Below, piece by piece: positions 1 to 9,775 of a DNA stretch of 64,000 nucleotides. The notes beneath the pieces are model-generated. The model did no database searches and was not told where the DNA came from. It saw only the letters and a list, made by a program, of their open reading frames with translations. Numbering within the stretch: position 1 is the stretch's first letter; each line of letters begins with the position of its first letter. The DNA is from Nostoc parmelioides FACHB-3921 (GTDB lineage Bacteria > Cyanobacteriota > Cyanobacteriia > Cyanobacteriales > Nostocaceae). The stretch is from contig NZ_JACJQL010000002.1 in NCBI RefSeq assembly GCF_014696625.1, forward strand, positions 124,001-188,000. Reading direction: 5' to 3'. The position numbers were made by a program, and so were the translations under genes.

Positions 1-1134
1 CATCAAACTGATGTTAACCCAGCACCAGTAGGTAGGGGATTAGAATTACACACACCCCGTGATATTTATCACACTGTCGAATTGCTATCTCAAAGGGTGG
101 TTGAGTTATTAACCGAAGATATGGGCAAGAGTGCGGCGGTGTTAGTGCGGGAGAATCGCCAAGGACGTTGGTTGGCAGAGGCGTTAGAACCTAAGTGTAA
201 AGAGCATAATATTACACTATTTGATGTGGGAGAAAGCGATCGCCGTTCTCATGTTCCTCAAGAAATTTTAGCGTTATTGCAATTTTGCGATCGCCCCCAT
301 TCCCCCGATTATCTCAAAGCAGCCTTAGAAGCATTGGTAAAGCGCCAATTAATTCCGACTCAAGACCTCAACGCCTTGGCTAGTCTACCAGAAGAATTTT
401 TGTATCCCGGCCCCTTAGCTGCACCCCAGTCAGAAGTAGTCCAAAAAGCTGCTCATCTTTGTCGTAGCTTACTGCGCGCACGTTTGGAATTGCCTTTATA
501 TCAGATTATTTCTTTCCTCGCCCTGACCTTAAATTATGACCAAGCGGAACTGGCGACTGCTGATAAACTTTCGGAACGGGTAAACAAGCAAATAGCTGGT
601 AACAACTCAATGGGGGCTATGCTTTCCGCCTTAAGTGAAATCGTCAATTCCGAACGTTTTGAACCAGTGGAAACCGATGATTCGGAAGCCCGTTACACCC
701 GCAATGGTCAATTGACGATTATCACCATGCACAAAGCCAAGGGGCTGGACTGGAACTATGTTTTTATCCCCTTCCTCCACGAAAACTTAATTCCTGGTAG
801 ATTTTGGGTTCCGCCCCAAAGCCAGTTTTTGGGTGACTTTACTTTATCAGAAGTTGCCCGCGCCCAGATTCGCGCTGCGCTTCATGGTGAAACTGGGATA
901 CCGGAAGTAACGTCAGCTTGGGAACAAGCAAAACACCTGAAAACGGCTGAAGAATATCGTTTACTATATGTGGCGATGACGAGGGCAAAGCAATTATTGT
1001 GGATGTCTGCGGCACAAAAAGCCCCCTTTACTTGGAGTAAACCAGAGAATTTACAAGAACAAGCCCCGTGTCCAGTTTTTTCCGCGTTAAAGCGCCAGTT
1101 TCCTGAATTTGTAATTCACACTCAGCCCTCATGA
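1..1134 (+). CDS. UvrD/RecB-family DNA helicase, C-terminal part (5' truncated by window edge)
   Basis: The reading frame is open from base 1, so the gene starts before the window; the first in-frame TTG at 82 is not a credible start. The visible part is the end of an SF1A (UvrD/Rep/RecB-type) ATP-dependent helicase that unwinds DNA in repair or recombination. Two motifs show this: TMHKAKGLDWNYVFIPF (motif V region) and RLLYVAMTRAKQ (motif VI, with the arginine finger). The Walker A box lies outside the window, so full activity cannot be judged. No nuclease motif is seen after motif VI. The stop codon overlaps the stop of the convergent trehalase gene by six bases. Family is sure; the exact member (PcrA, UvrD or RecB-like) is not. 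Confidence 0.9.
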   Translation, partial: HQTDVNPAPVGRGLELHTPRDIYHTVELLSQRVVELLTEDMGKSAAVLVRENRQGRWLAEALEPKCKEHNITLFDVGESDRRSHVPQEILALLQFCDRPHSPDYLKAALEALVKRQLIPTQDLNALASLPEEFLYPGPLAAPQSEVVQKAAHLCRSLLRARLELPLYQIISFLALTLNYDQAELATADKLSERVNKQIAGNNSMGAMLSALSEIVNSERFEPVETDDSEARYTRNGQLTIITMHKAKGLDWNYVFIPFLHENLIPGRFWVPPQSQFLGDFTLSEVARAQIRAALHGETGIPEVTSAWEQAKHLKTAEEYRLLYVAMTRAKQLLWMSAAQKAPFTWSKPENLQEQAPCPVFSALKRQFPEFVIHTQPS

Positions 1135-2616
1135 ATCGTCAAGTTTAGCCAATAGTTCTAAAATGACTCCGTTCGTCCAACCAAAACCTATCTCGTTAGA
1201 ACTATAGCCAAAGCAAATTTCGTCGGAAACTTGAGCAGAACAGCGCTCTACATCGTATTTTTCTACAAAAAAGCCATATTTCGTAAATTCTTGAATCGCC
1301 ATAGTTAGGAACTTGTGAGCAATATCATCACCCTCAGCGCGATATCCGTAACGATAAAGTCCTTGGACTGCAATTAAGGTGAGTGGGGCCCAGCCAAAAG
1401 GTGCGTCCCATTGGTTCCCCGTCACGTGTGTGCTGGTGAAGATTCCTCCTGGGGCTGTAAATAAAGAAAGATTTTCTACAATGCGTTGGGCTTGTTCTGG
1501 GGAGGATAATCCTGTCCACAGGGGATAGAAGGTGGTGGCAAATTCATAATGACGGCGTTTGCCACTGTAGAAGTGATAGTCTAAATAAATTCCTTTTTCT
1601 TCATCCCACAGGTATTGATTGATACGCTCACGGCGGATATTAGCGCGATCGCTCCATTGTTCTGCAAGTTCTGGATTATCTAAAATCTTGTGAATTTGCG
1701 TCAAGTCTTGCTCCATTTGATAAAGCAGGCTGTTCAGACAGACAGGCGCATAATGGACGATATCAACGCTGAAGGGGCCAAAGCGGTTGGTGATATCAAA
1801 ACCAGACTCGCGCATGGAGCGATCGCCTTTGTAAAATAAGTCTGTGAGTTCGTCTTTTTCTGAGTCATAAAACAAACTCACATCATAGTCATCAATCTCA
1901 AATGTTTTGTAATATTCCTTGACGCGTTCGTAGTGGCTGCGTCCGGCTTCATCTAGCTCGGAAAATAATACTTCTGGTGCTGGGCCTTCGCCTAAAGCGT
2001 AGTATCGAGATAAGCCTGTGGCTGAGTTTAGATGCGGTGGTACTACCCAGTAGTAATAAAACTGTTCCAGCAATGGCAGGGTTGATTTCAGCCATGCTTG
2101 GTCTTGGGTGTGTTGGAATAACGCCAAGACCATCATACTCAGGACGGGGGGTTGCGATCGCGTCAGCATATAAGTACGGTTGGCGTTGAGGATTGTACCG
2201 TAATGCTGGACTTGGTAAAGTAGCTGATCAACTTGACTTTGAGCTAGTTCCCATTCTTCATCTTGCAACAGTCCAAGCAAAATAAAATAGCTATCCCAAC
2301 CATACATTTCATTAAAACGACCGCCAGGGACGACGTAAGGGCCTGGGAGATATAACAATCCGTGTTCTTGGATGGCTTCAACTTCGCTGGGTAAGGTGCG
2401 AATTTCTATTTGCTGCATCTCTTTTGTCGAAAGCGATCGCTCTAATACGGACTTGACTGTATTACAGTCTTCTTGGGGGGAGATGTAGATAATCCAAGGG
2501 GTGTTGGGTTGGTGTTCTAGTTTGGTGTCTTGGGCGGATTCTAGTAAATGTTGATGGGAGCGGGTGAGGGTTTTCCAGGTTTGTTTGATGTAGGTTCTGA
2601 CGGTGTGTTTGGTCAT
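1129..2616 (-). CDS. treH: Trehalase (GH37)
   Basis: Hydrolyses trehalose to two glucose molecules, the breakdown step of the trehalose cycle. Both GH37 signatures are present: PGGRFNEMYGWDSY at residues 97-110 and QWDAPFGWAP at 402-411. ESGFD near 270-274 carries the catalytic Asp. At 495 residues it is the usual length, with no signal peptide, so it should be cytosolic. It is the last gene of treZ-treY-treH on the minus strand, 52 bases after treY. In Anabaena PCC 7120 the same three-gene order is known, and trehalase there is reported to limit trehalose build-up during drying. The upstream gap holds a CGCAGAGGCGC-type repeat common in Nostoc. Confidence 0.95.
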   Translation of the reverse strand: MTKHTVRTYIKQTWKTLTRSHQHLLESAQDTKLEHQPNTPWIIYISPQEDCNTVKSVLERSLSTKEMQQIEIRTLPSEVEAIQEHGLLYLPGPYVVPGGRFNEMYGWDSYFILLGLLQDEEWELAQSQVDQLLYQVQHYGTILNANRTYMLTRSQPPVLSMMVLALFQHTQDQAWLKSTLPLLEQFYYYWVVPPHLNSATGLSRYYALGEGPAPEVLFSELDEAGRSHYERVKEYYKTFEIDDYDVSLFYDSEKDELTDLFYKGDRSMRESGFDITNRFGPFSVDIVHYAPVCLNSLLYQMEQDLTQIHKILDNPELAEQWSDRANIRRERINQYLWDEEKGIYLDYHFYSGKRRHYEFATTFYPLWTGLSSPEQAQRIVENLSLFTAPGGIFTSTHVTGNQWDAPFGWAPLTLIAVQGLYRYGYRAEGDDIAHKFLTMAIQEFTKYGFFVEKYDVERCSAQVSDEICFGYSSNEIGFGWTNGVILELLAKLDDS

Positions 2617-2668
2617 GGGTTTTTTCTCACGCAGAGGCGCGAAGGCGCAAAGAAAAGAGGAAAAAGAG

Positions 2669-5437
2669 TTATTCGGCGATTAACAGGGCTACGGGGAAGT
2701 GGTTTAGGGCTTGGGCGATGGGTAGGGTGTCTTCGGTTTGTAGGGTTTGGTGGGTGAGGGGGTTGTACCAGGTTTGGGGGGGGAGTTTTAGGTGAGTATC
2801 TTGCCAGATTTCGCCTAGTGGGGGTTTTCCTGGGGGGGTGAGGGTAGTGAGGAAGCGGGGGGCGATGGCGATCGCTGTTTGCTCACCTTTTTGTCTGGCA
2901 AATGCGATGATATGGTTGGCGTGGGTTCCGTGAACTTCTAACGGGAGATATTCGCCGTCTTGGAATAATGCAAGGTATTGTGTTCTGGCTTTGAGGGCTT
3001 GGAGTGTTAAAAATAGTTTGATTCTACCGTCGGTTTTTTGATGGAGTAGTTCGGAAATTAAGCCGAGAATATCGGTTTTGCTTTGCTCTTGGATGGTGTT
3101 TAAATATCCACGGCGTGATTCAAAATCTACGGGGCGACGGTTGTCGGGGTCAACTAAGCTTAAGTCCCAGAGTTCTGTTCCTTGGTAGAAGTCGGGTACA
3201 CCAGGAGCAGCAATTTTCAAGAGAGTTTGGGAAAGAGAATTAAATATGCCATATTCGGCTATTTTTTCTTGAAAGGGGCGAAAAGTTTGTAAAAATTGCC
3301 GTGATAAGTTTGGGTCAAGTACTTTCTGAATAAAAGAGGTACAAGCTTCTTCGTACTCATTATCGGGACGCAACCATGCAGTATGTACTTTTGCTTCCCG
3401 AATGGCTTTAATCATGTAGTCTTGCACTCTCTGGACAAAAGACCCTTGTTCGTGTTCTGCAAAGGGAAACGCACCTACCAGAGTTTGATAGAGAAAATAT
3501 TCGTCATTGCGATCGGGTTGGTTATTGCTACGATGTATCTGATTAAGTTGGCTCCATTGATTTACCTGTTCTTCCCACTCCTGGGGAATCTCCGACAACA
3601 CATTTAACCTTGCTCTCACATCTTCACCGCGCTTTGTGTCATGGGTGGCTGTGGCGTTCATGGTGTGAGGCCAGTTAGCTTGGTGTTGTTGGTTAAAGTG
3701 ATGGAATTTATCGACAGTAATACCGAAATGGCTGGGATTTCCGCCTACTTCATTCAAGGAAAGCAGACGGTTGTAGACATATAAGGTAGTATCTTCTACA
3801 CCTTTAGCCATGAGAGGCCCACTGTATTGCTGCATCCGCAAAACAAAATATATCCACTGTTCCCGTTCTGTTTGGTTAAGAGAATCATCGAACTCCAGCA
3901 GCATGACTTTTTCTATAAATTTCATCTCATGCTGCAATAGAGGTACTTGTTTTTTCGCAGCCTCGATGACTCCTTGAATGCAGGCTTTATCGCTATCTCC
4001 AATCCCATCGGGGGTGATATAAGTGCGGTAAATGGGGAATAGGGTCAGAACTGTGGCGATCGCTCTTTTCAACCCATTCAATGTAAAATCGTTCCCATAG
4101 CGGTATTTGCTGGCAATATTTTTCAGTAAACTTGCCAAGTTATCCACGTCACCCGCTAAATTCTTTTCTAAAATCAGGTGTTTTTTCTCATTTACAAGGG
4201 ATGGGTAATCTACAGGTTTCCCAATAAATTTATGGTAAATATTGTCAAACGATGATTCATTTGCTGATTGGCAAAAGACACCATTAATATAATTCAGAAA
4301 ATCATATCCAGACGTACCTTGAATATCCCAATTTTCTGGTAAATCTTCAGTTAATTCTAAAATCTTCTCAACCGTAACATAAACATCCCCCATCTTTTCT
4401 CGCAGACGTTCTAAATACTGCGTCGGTTGATAAAGTCCGTCAATGTGGTCAATTCTTAATCCAGTAAATATGCCCTGTTCTACTAATTGGTGAATTAAAT
4501 TATGGGTATTGTTAAACACGCGCATTTCTTCTACTTTCACGGAAATCAATTCGTTAACAGTAAAGAAGCGGCGATAGTTCATTTCTTCCGCCCCAACTTT
4601 CCAGAAAGCGAGGCGATAGAATTGGTCGTTGAGCAAATCATCTAACAAATTAAAACTTTCAGAATTACCTGGATTACCATTAAATATTTGAATATTTTCC
4701 TCAATGAATGCGTGGATATCATCATTACTGGTGTAGAGTTCCCAAATCAAACCTTTGATAAAAGCGATTTGGTCTTGTCGCTGTTTCCCTGCAACTTCCG
4801 AGGGAACACTTTTCAGAATGTAGAGAATGCCTAAAAGTTTAATAAAATCAGGGTGATTCCGTCCCAGTGTACGTGTAAGTTTGCCTAAATTTTGGGTAAT
4901 AAACTTAGTGTAAGATTCTAACCGCAATGGCAACTTTAAGCTGTAATAGTTAACAGTTAAACCATTTTGCTCATATTGTAGTTGAATATCACCTTTTTCT
5001 AGAGACTCACCATAGAAATCGCCTAATAAAGGAGCTAAGATGCGCTCCTGACTATTAGCAAATGGAGAGTTCCAACACACATCAAAGTAGTCGGTATAAC
5101 TCGAATCTGGGCCATGTTCCAGCACATCCATTAAATATGGATTTTCGCTACTATAAGCCATGTGGTTCGGGACAATATCTTGCAACCAACCCAGACCCAG
5201 AGACTGTAATTTAGCCACCAACGCCTCAAAAGCCTCAGTAGTTCCTAATTGGGGATTAAGTTGTGACGCATCCACCACATCATAACCATGTGTACTACCA
5301 GTTCTAGCCTTAAAAATCGGCGAAGCATAAAAATCAGAAATACCTAAATCAGCCAGGTAAGATGCGATCGCTCTAGCATCATCAAACCCAAACTCTGGTG
5401 TAAACTGAATACGATAAGTAGCTTTAGGAATTCGCAT
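2669..5437 (-). CDS. treY: Maltooligosyl trehalose synthase (GH13)
   Basis: Converts the terminal alpha-1,4 bond of maltooligosaccharides to an alpha,alpha-1,1 bond, making maltooligosyl trehalose for TreZ. The 922-residue length fits the TreY family. Visible GH13 regions are GSTHGYDVVD (about 47-56), DIVPNHMA (87-94, region I) and GLRIDHIDGL (near 325, region II, catalytic Asp). TATHDTKRGEDVRAR carries the region IV His-Asp. Start ATG follows directly on the family-typical MRIPKATYRIQF. It is the middle gene of treZ-treY-treH. The gap from treZ is 77 bases and has no terminator, so co-transcription is likely. The TreY/TreZ route draws on glycogen, so this operon turns glycogen into trehalose. 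Confidence 0.95.
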   Translation of the reverse strand: MRIPKATYRIQFTPEFGFDDARAIASYLADLGISDFYASPIFKARTGSTHGYDVVDASQLNPQLGTTEAFEALVAKLQSLGLGWLQDIVPNHMAYSSENPYLMDVLEHGPDSSYTDYFDVCWNSPFANSQERILAPLLGDFYGESLEKGDIQLQYEQNGLTVNYYSLKLPLRLESYTKFITQNLGKLTRTLGRNHPDFIKLLGILYILKSVPSEVAGKQRQDQIAFIKGLIWELYTSNDDIHAFIEENIQIFNGNPGNSESFNLLDDLLNDQFYRLAFWKVGAEEMNYRRFFTVNELISVKVEEMRVFNNTHNLIHQLVEQGIFTGLRIDHIDGLYQPTQYLERLREKMGDVYVTVEKILELTEDLPENWDIQGTSGYDFLNYINGVFCQSANESSFDNIYHKFIGKPVDYPSLVNEKKHLILEKNLAGDVDNLASLLKNIASKYRYGNDFTLNGLKRAIATVLTLFPIYRTYITPDGIGDSDKACIQGVIEAAKKQVPLLQHEMKFIEKVMLLEFDDSLNQTEREQWIYFVLRMQQYSGPLMAKGVEDTTLYVYNRLLSLNEVGGNPSHFGITVDKFHHFNQQHQANWPHTMNATATHDTKRGEDVRARLNVLSEIPQEWEEQVNQWSQLNQIHRSNNQPDRNDEYFLYQTLVGAFPFAEHEQGSFVQRVQDYMIKAIREAKVHTAWLRPDNEYEEACTSFIQKVLDPNLSRQFLQTFRPFQEKIAEYGIFNSLSQTLLKIAAPGVPDFYQGTELWDLSLVDPDNRRPVDFESRRGYLNTIQEQSKTDILGLISELLHQKTDGRIKLFLTLQALKARTQYLALFQDGEYLPLEVHGTHANHIIAFARQKGEQTAIAIAPRFLTTLTPPGKPPLGEIWQDTHLKLPPQTWYNPLTHQTLQTEDTLPIAQALNHFPVALLIAE

Positions 5438-5514
5438 AAATTTTAACTCTTAATTTAATAAACCCAAAAAACACTCCGCGCTTACCTATGTGTTCCTCCG
5501 CTTTAAAAAACCTC

Positions 5515-7335
5515 CTAAACCTCATACAAAACCAAACTTGTAGGCTGTAAAACAACCTCCTCCCCCACAGACAACATCTCAACCCCTCCACAACCAGAAG
5601 AATCTAACAACTTGCGCGCACTCTGCTGAATTGGTAAAACCAGCGACACCAAAGACGTATTAAAATTCATCGCCAATATCACTTCCCCAGACTCACACCA
5701 ACGCCACACCACAACTATTTGCTTATCTTCATCACTAGTTGCTGCGATACTGTCGCGGTCATAATTCTGCAATGCGGGATGAGTTTTGCGTAAATGAATT
5801 AACTGACGATACCAATCCCATAAAACCTTGTGCTGACCTTGATTCCGTAATTCCCAGTTGAGTTTACAACGTAGGAAAGTTTCCGCCGATTCGGGGTCTG
5901 GTGGGTCTTCCGCATAATGGAACGCTTCAAACTCTTCCTTGCGTCCAGCACGTACAGCTTGAATCAAATCCGGGTCAGAATGACTCACAAAATATATAAA
6001 AGGTGCAGTTTCGCCATATTCTTCACCCATAAATAACAACGGTAAATAAGGCGATAGCAACACAGCACCAGCCGCTAACTTCAAACCCGCAAAGGAAATC
6101 CGCTCAGATAAGCGTTCCCCCTTCATTTGATTACCTATTTGGTCATGATTTTGGATACATACCGAAAACTGAGATAATGGGCGATCGCGGCATGATATAC
6201 CATGAAAACGTTTACGGTGTGGTGCATACCGCCAATCATAGACAAAAGTATCTGCGTAAGCTTTAGCTAAATCCGCACACTTACCGAAGTCTTGATAATA
6301 ACCTTGGCGATCGCCTGTTAACAATGCGTGTAATGCGTGGTGAAAGTCATCACTCCACTGTGCATCAAGTCCATAACCACCCGATTCTACCGGACGAATG
6401 ATTTGGGGATTATTCAAGTCACTTTCAGCAATTAAATAGCGTTTCCATGTTCCCCCTTGGGAGAAGTTATGTACAACCTCCGCCAATTCCCGCAAGAAAT
6501 GCTTTGCACCCAAATCATAGATTGCTTGAATCGCATCCAACCGCAACCCATCTATGTGGAACTCCCCCAACCAATACAGCGCATTTTCAATAAAATAATT
6601 CCGCACACCTTGACTATAGGCATCATCGAAATTCATCGCATTGCCCCAAGGTGTCTTATATGTTCTAGTAAAATAGGGCGCAAATTGTCCCATGTAATTA
6701 CCTTCTGGGCCAAAGTGGTTATAAACCACATCCAGCACTACAGCAATACCATTTTCGTGACAAGCATTGACAAATTGCTTTAAATCTGAAGGACTCCCGT
6801 AGGAATTTTGCACAGCAAACGGATAAACGCCGTCATAACCCCAGTTACGGTATGCTAAATCAGGCTCAATATGATCGTCACCCGGAAATTGAGCGATCGG
6901 CATAAGTTCAATCGCGTTAATACCCAATTCCCTTAGTTCTGGTAAACGAGGAATGATAGCTGTAAAAGTTCCTTCCGGCGTGAATGTCCCTACATGAAGT
7001 TCATAGAAAATCATCGATTCTAAGGGAACACCAGACCAAGTTTCATCTGTCCATTCAAACTGATGTTCGACCACCTGAGAAGCTCCGTGAACTCCTTCTG
7101 GTTGATATTGGGAAGCTGGGTCAGCAAAGGCTTCTTGGTCATTTAATTGATATCGATAAAGCGTACCCGGATACACATCATTTACTTTTATCTGCCAATA
7201 TCCTTCCCCTTGAGGTTTAAGCGGAATTAATTGCTGTTCTGGTTTTAAGATTTGCACTGCAACGCTGTTTAATGTTGGAGACCAAACTGTAAATTCACAC
7301 TCTCCATTACCCAAGTAGTGAGCGCCAATTTTCAT
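5515..7335 (-). CDS. treZ: Maltooligosyl trehalose trehalohydrolase (GH13)
   Basis: Releases trehalose from maltooligosyl trehalose made by TreY. The frame extends up to 7386, but I place the start at 7335 (MKIGAHYLGNGECEF): a GGGGAGG ribosome site sits just upstream and family members begin there, giving 606 residues. The N terminus is a CBM48-type beta-sandwich (about 1-95). The GH13 barrel follows, with DVVYNHFGPEG (region I), GLRLDAI (nucleophile Asp), LIAESDLN (acid Glu) and IQNHDQIGN (region IV). It is the first gene of the trehalose operon, so its promoter should lie in the divergent gap shared with the amylase. Confidence 0.95.
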   Translation of the reverse strand: MKIGAHYLGNGECEFTVWSPTLNSVAVQILKPEQQLIPLKPQGEGYWQIKVNDVYPGTLYRYQLNDQEAFADPASQYQPEGVHGASQVVEHQFEWTDETWSGVPLESMIFYELHVGTFTPEGTFTAIIPRLPELRELGINAIELMPIAQFPGDDHIEPDLAYRNWGYDGVYPFAVQNSYGSPSDLKQFVNACHENGIAVVLDVVYNHFGPEGNYMGQFAPYFTRTYKTPWGNAMNFDDAYSQGVRNYFIENALYWLGEFHIDGLRLDAIQAIYDLGAKHFLRELAEVVHNFSQGGTWKRYLIAESDLNNPQIIRPVESGGYGLDAQWSDDFHHALHALLTGDRQGYYQDFGKCADLAKAYADTFVYDWRYAPHRKRFHGISCRDRPLSQFSVCIQNHDQIGNQMKGERLSERISFAGLKLAAGAVLLSPYLPLLFMGEEYGETAPFIYFVSHSDPDLIQAVRAGRKEEFEAFHYAEDPPDPESAETFLRCKLNWELRNQGQHKVLWDWYRQLIHLRKTHPALQNYDRDSIAATSDEDKQIVVVWRWCESGEVILAMNFNTSLVSLVLPIQQSARKLLDSSGCGGVEMLSVGEEVVLQPTSLVLYEV

Positions 7336-7711
7336 GCAGTATCCTCCCCTTAAATAACGTGTTGTGAAAAATATCACCAAAAACAAATGTCATCGATTAC
7401 ACACTTTTCAGTCATGCACCAGATAGAATCATGATTTGTCACTGAGCCAATTGACTAGAACCGAAAGGAATATTTATTGTTAGCTAAAAGTAGTATTATT
7501 TGCGAATTTCATATTTTTAATTTTTCTAATTAATAGACAATATTGCTTGAAATTGGCTTCTGGCAAAGCTTAATCACAACTTGCCCAAAGATAGATGTGC
7601 ATAAAAAAAAATTAGATAGATAATACCTATGGTTTACGGAAACGCGGAAATACAAAAATTTGTATCTCTGTTTATACATACTTCATATCGCATTAAAAAC
7701 TGCATTTTTTT
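7336..7711. other. Divergent intergenic region treZ / alpha-amylase
   Basis: About 375 AT-rich bases between two divergent glycan genes. It must hold the promoters of the treZYH operon (minus) and the amylase (plus). A TAGATAATAC stretch near 7614-7624 could serve as a -10 box. I saw no GTA-N8-TAC (NtcA) site, no clear inverted repeat operator and no small reading frame with a ribosome site. Confidence 0.5.
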
Positions 7712-9640
7712 ATGGTACAAACACCACCATCACAATTTTCCGAAGAGCAATACAAAGTCGAAAATGCTAATGCAGAGGTACAAGCATTAATCGAATCGCC
7801 TACGCCAGAGACAGAAATAGATTTAGAATTTCTCTACACTAGGGATATTGAATTTCGTCAAGAAACAATTTACTTTCTAGTAGTTGATCGTTTTTATGAT
7901 GGCGATCCTGAAAATAGCGAAGGCTATAATCCAGAACTTTATGACCCAAATGGAGAAGATTGGGGTAAGTATTGGGGAGGCGACTTACAAGGAGTTATTG
8001 ATAAATTAGACTATCTAAAAGATATGGGAGTAACCGCACTTTGGTTAACTCCTTTATTTGAACAAGTCGAGGAATTATTTGTTGGTAATGCCGCTATGCA
8101 CGGCTATTGGACAAAAGATTTTAAACGGCTAAATCCTCGCTATATTGGCAATGGAGAAGACCCTTCCTTAAACAATACTCAAGAAACCAAAAATACCACT
8201 TTTGACCGCTTAGTTACAGAATTACACAAGCGGAAAATGAAGCTTATACTTGATATCGTCTGCAACCATAGCAGTCCTGATACTAGTGGTAGCAAAGGCG
8301 AATTATATGATGATGGGGTAAAAATTGCCGACTTCAATGATGATGTGAATCATTGGTATCACCACTATGGTGAAGTACAGAACTGGGAAGATGATTGGCA
8401 AGTCCAAAACTGTGAACTGGCTGGTTTAGCTACTTTTAATGAAAATAATACTGAGTACCGAAACTATATCAAGTCTGCAATTAAGCAATGGCTAGACCGG
8501 GGTGTGGATGCGCTGCGGGTAGATACTGTTAAACATATGCCGATTTGGTTTTGGCAAGAATTTACTGGTGATATGTATAATCACAAACCAGATGTGTTTA
8601 TTTTTGGTGAGTGGATTTACAATCATCCCAGTGACGATCTATCGGTGGAATTTGCCAATAATTCCGGCATGACTTTACTTGATTTTGGACTGTGCGTAGC
8701 AATTCGCGGCGCACTAGCCCAAGGCGCAGAAGGGGGATTCCATCTCATCCAAGAAGTATTTGACCAAGATTATCGCTACAACGGGGCTACGGAGTTAATC
8801 ACCTTTGTTGATAACCATGATATGCCCCGCTTTCAATCCCTCAATCCTGATCCGGCGATGTTGAAAGTAGCGATCGCTCTGATTATGACATCACGGGGTA
8901 TTCCATGTATCTATTACGGTACAGAACAATATCTGCACGATGATACTAACGGCGGTAATGACCCCTATAACCGCCCCATGATGGAAAATTGGGATACTGA
9001 TACTGAGGTTTATAGATACCTCCGATTGTTGTCTGGTATCCGGCGATTAAATCCAGCCGTCTCTATGGGTAGCCAGTGGCAAAAATACCTCACACCTGAT
9101 GTTTATTGTTATGTCCGCCGCTATCGTTCTTCTGTTTGCTTCGTCGCCCTCAATCGTGGTGGAGAGGTGACTTTACCAGAAGTCCAAACAGATTTACCAG
9201 ATGGTGAACATACTTGTGCGGTGACTCGGAATAAATTTGAGGTCAAAGACGGTAAAATTTACAACCTACCACTCGAAGAACGGGGAGTCATCGTTTTAAG
9301 TCATGTAGGCGAACGGGTGAAGGCACAAACCATTATCCGCGTTCAACTCAATGGCGTATATACTCAACCAGGCGAAACTATCGTAGTTGTCGGTGACTGT
9401 CCAGAATTGGGTAACTGGGATATTAGTAAAGCCTATCCCTTGGAATATATCAACTCTAATACTTGGTTTGCCGAGATTCCTTTTGATGAAAGCGCAGGTA
9501 AACTCATTAGTTATAAATATGCCATGTTGCGAGAAGGGCGATCGCCTCTGCGAGAAAATATCTTAAATCGTCGCTGGGTAGTGGCGAAAGAAGGTACAGT
9601 CAAATGGCGTGATACTTGGGCTTCGGGTAGAGAATCCTAA
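7712..9640 (+). CDS. Alpha-amylase (GH13) with C-terminal CBM20 starch-binding domain
   Basis: An endo-acting alpha-glucan hydrolase of 642 residues. All four GH13 regions are present: DIVCNHSSP (region I), ALRVDTVKH (II, nucleophile), FGEWI (III, acid/base Glu) and FVDNHDMPR (IV). After the barrel and a beta-sandwich, residues from about 535 to the end form a CBM20 domain (VQLNGVYTQPGETIVVVGD, then PELGNWD), which binds granular starch or glycogen. No signal peptide is visible; the acidic N terminus suggests a cytosolic enzyme. Divergent from treZYH, it may shorten glycogen to maltooligosaccharides that feed TreY and TreZ; that link is inferred from position. A strong terminator follows. Confidence 0.93.
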   Translation: MVQTPPSQFSEEQYKVENANAEVQALIESPTPETEIDLEFLYTRDIEFRQETIYFLVVDRFYDGDPENSEGYNPELYDPNGEDWGKYWGGDLQGVIDKLDYLKDMGVTALWLTPLFEQVEELFVGNAAMHGYWTKDFKRLNPRYIGNGEDPSLNNTQETKNTTFDRLVTELHKRKMKLILDIVCNHSSPDTSGSKGELYDDGVKIADFNDDVNHWYHHYGEVQNWEDDWQVQNCELAGLATFNENNTEYRNYIKSAIKQWLDRGVDALRVDTVKHMPIWFWQEFTGDMYNHKPDVFIFGEWIYNHPSDDLSVEFANNSGMTLLDFGLCVAIRGALAQGAEGGFHLIQEVFDQDYRYNGATELITFVDNHDMPRFQSLNPDPAMLKVAIALIMTSRGIPCIYYGTEQYLHDDTNGGNDPYNRPMMENWDTDTEVYRYLRLLSGIRRLNPAVSMGSQWQKYLTPDVYCYVRRYRSSVCFVALNRGGEVTLPEVQTDLPDGEHTCAVTRNKFEVKDGKIYNLPLEERGVIVLSHVGERVKAQTIIRVQLNGVYTQPGETIVVVGDCPELGNWDISKAYPLEYINSNTWFAEIPFDESAGKLISYKYAMLREGRSPLRENILNRRWVVAKEGTVKWRDTWASGRES

Positions 9641-9657
9641 AGTCCTCATAATACACC

Positions 9658-9688
9658 AGATACCCATGTCAAAAAATGGGTATCTTTC
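9658..9688 (+). terminator. Terminator of the amylase gene
   Basis: AGATACCCAT (9658-9667) and ATGGGTATCT (9676-9685) form a perfect 10-bp stem with a short A-rich loop, 18 bases after the amylase stop. The T tract is short (TTCT), so it may also act only as a 3' stabiliser. Confidence 0.7.
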
Positions 9689-9740
9689 TAATACTAAAAT
9701 TAACAAAATAAATTTAAACTTTAGGCTTTTGAATTAATTT

Positions 9741-9775
9741 CAAGAACAAGACGCGATGAATCGCGTCTCTACAAG
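9741..9775. repeat. REP-like palindrome, copy 1 (at the RAYT 3' end)
   Basis: Core GACGCGATGAATCGCGTC is two 8-bp arms around GA, flanked by CAAGAACAA and TCTACAAG. The 35 bases are identical to copy 2 (10037-10071) in inverted orientation. The stop codon of the neighbouring transposase (9769-9771) lies inside this element. Confidence 0.85.
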
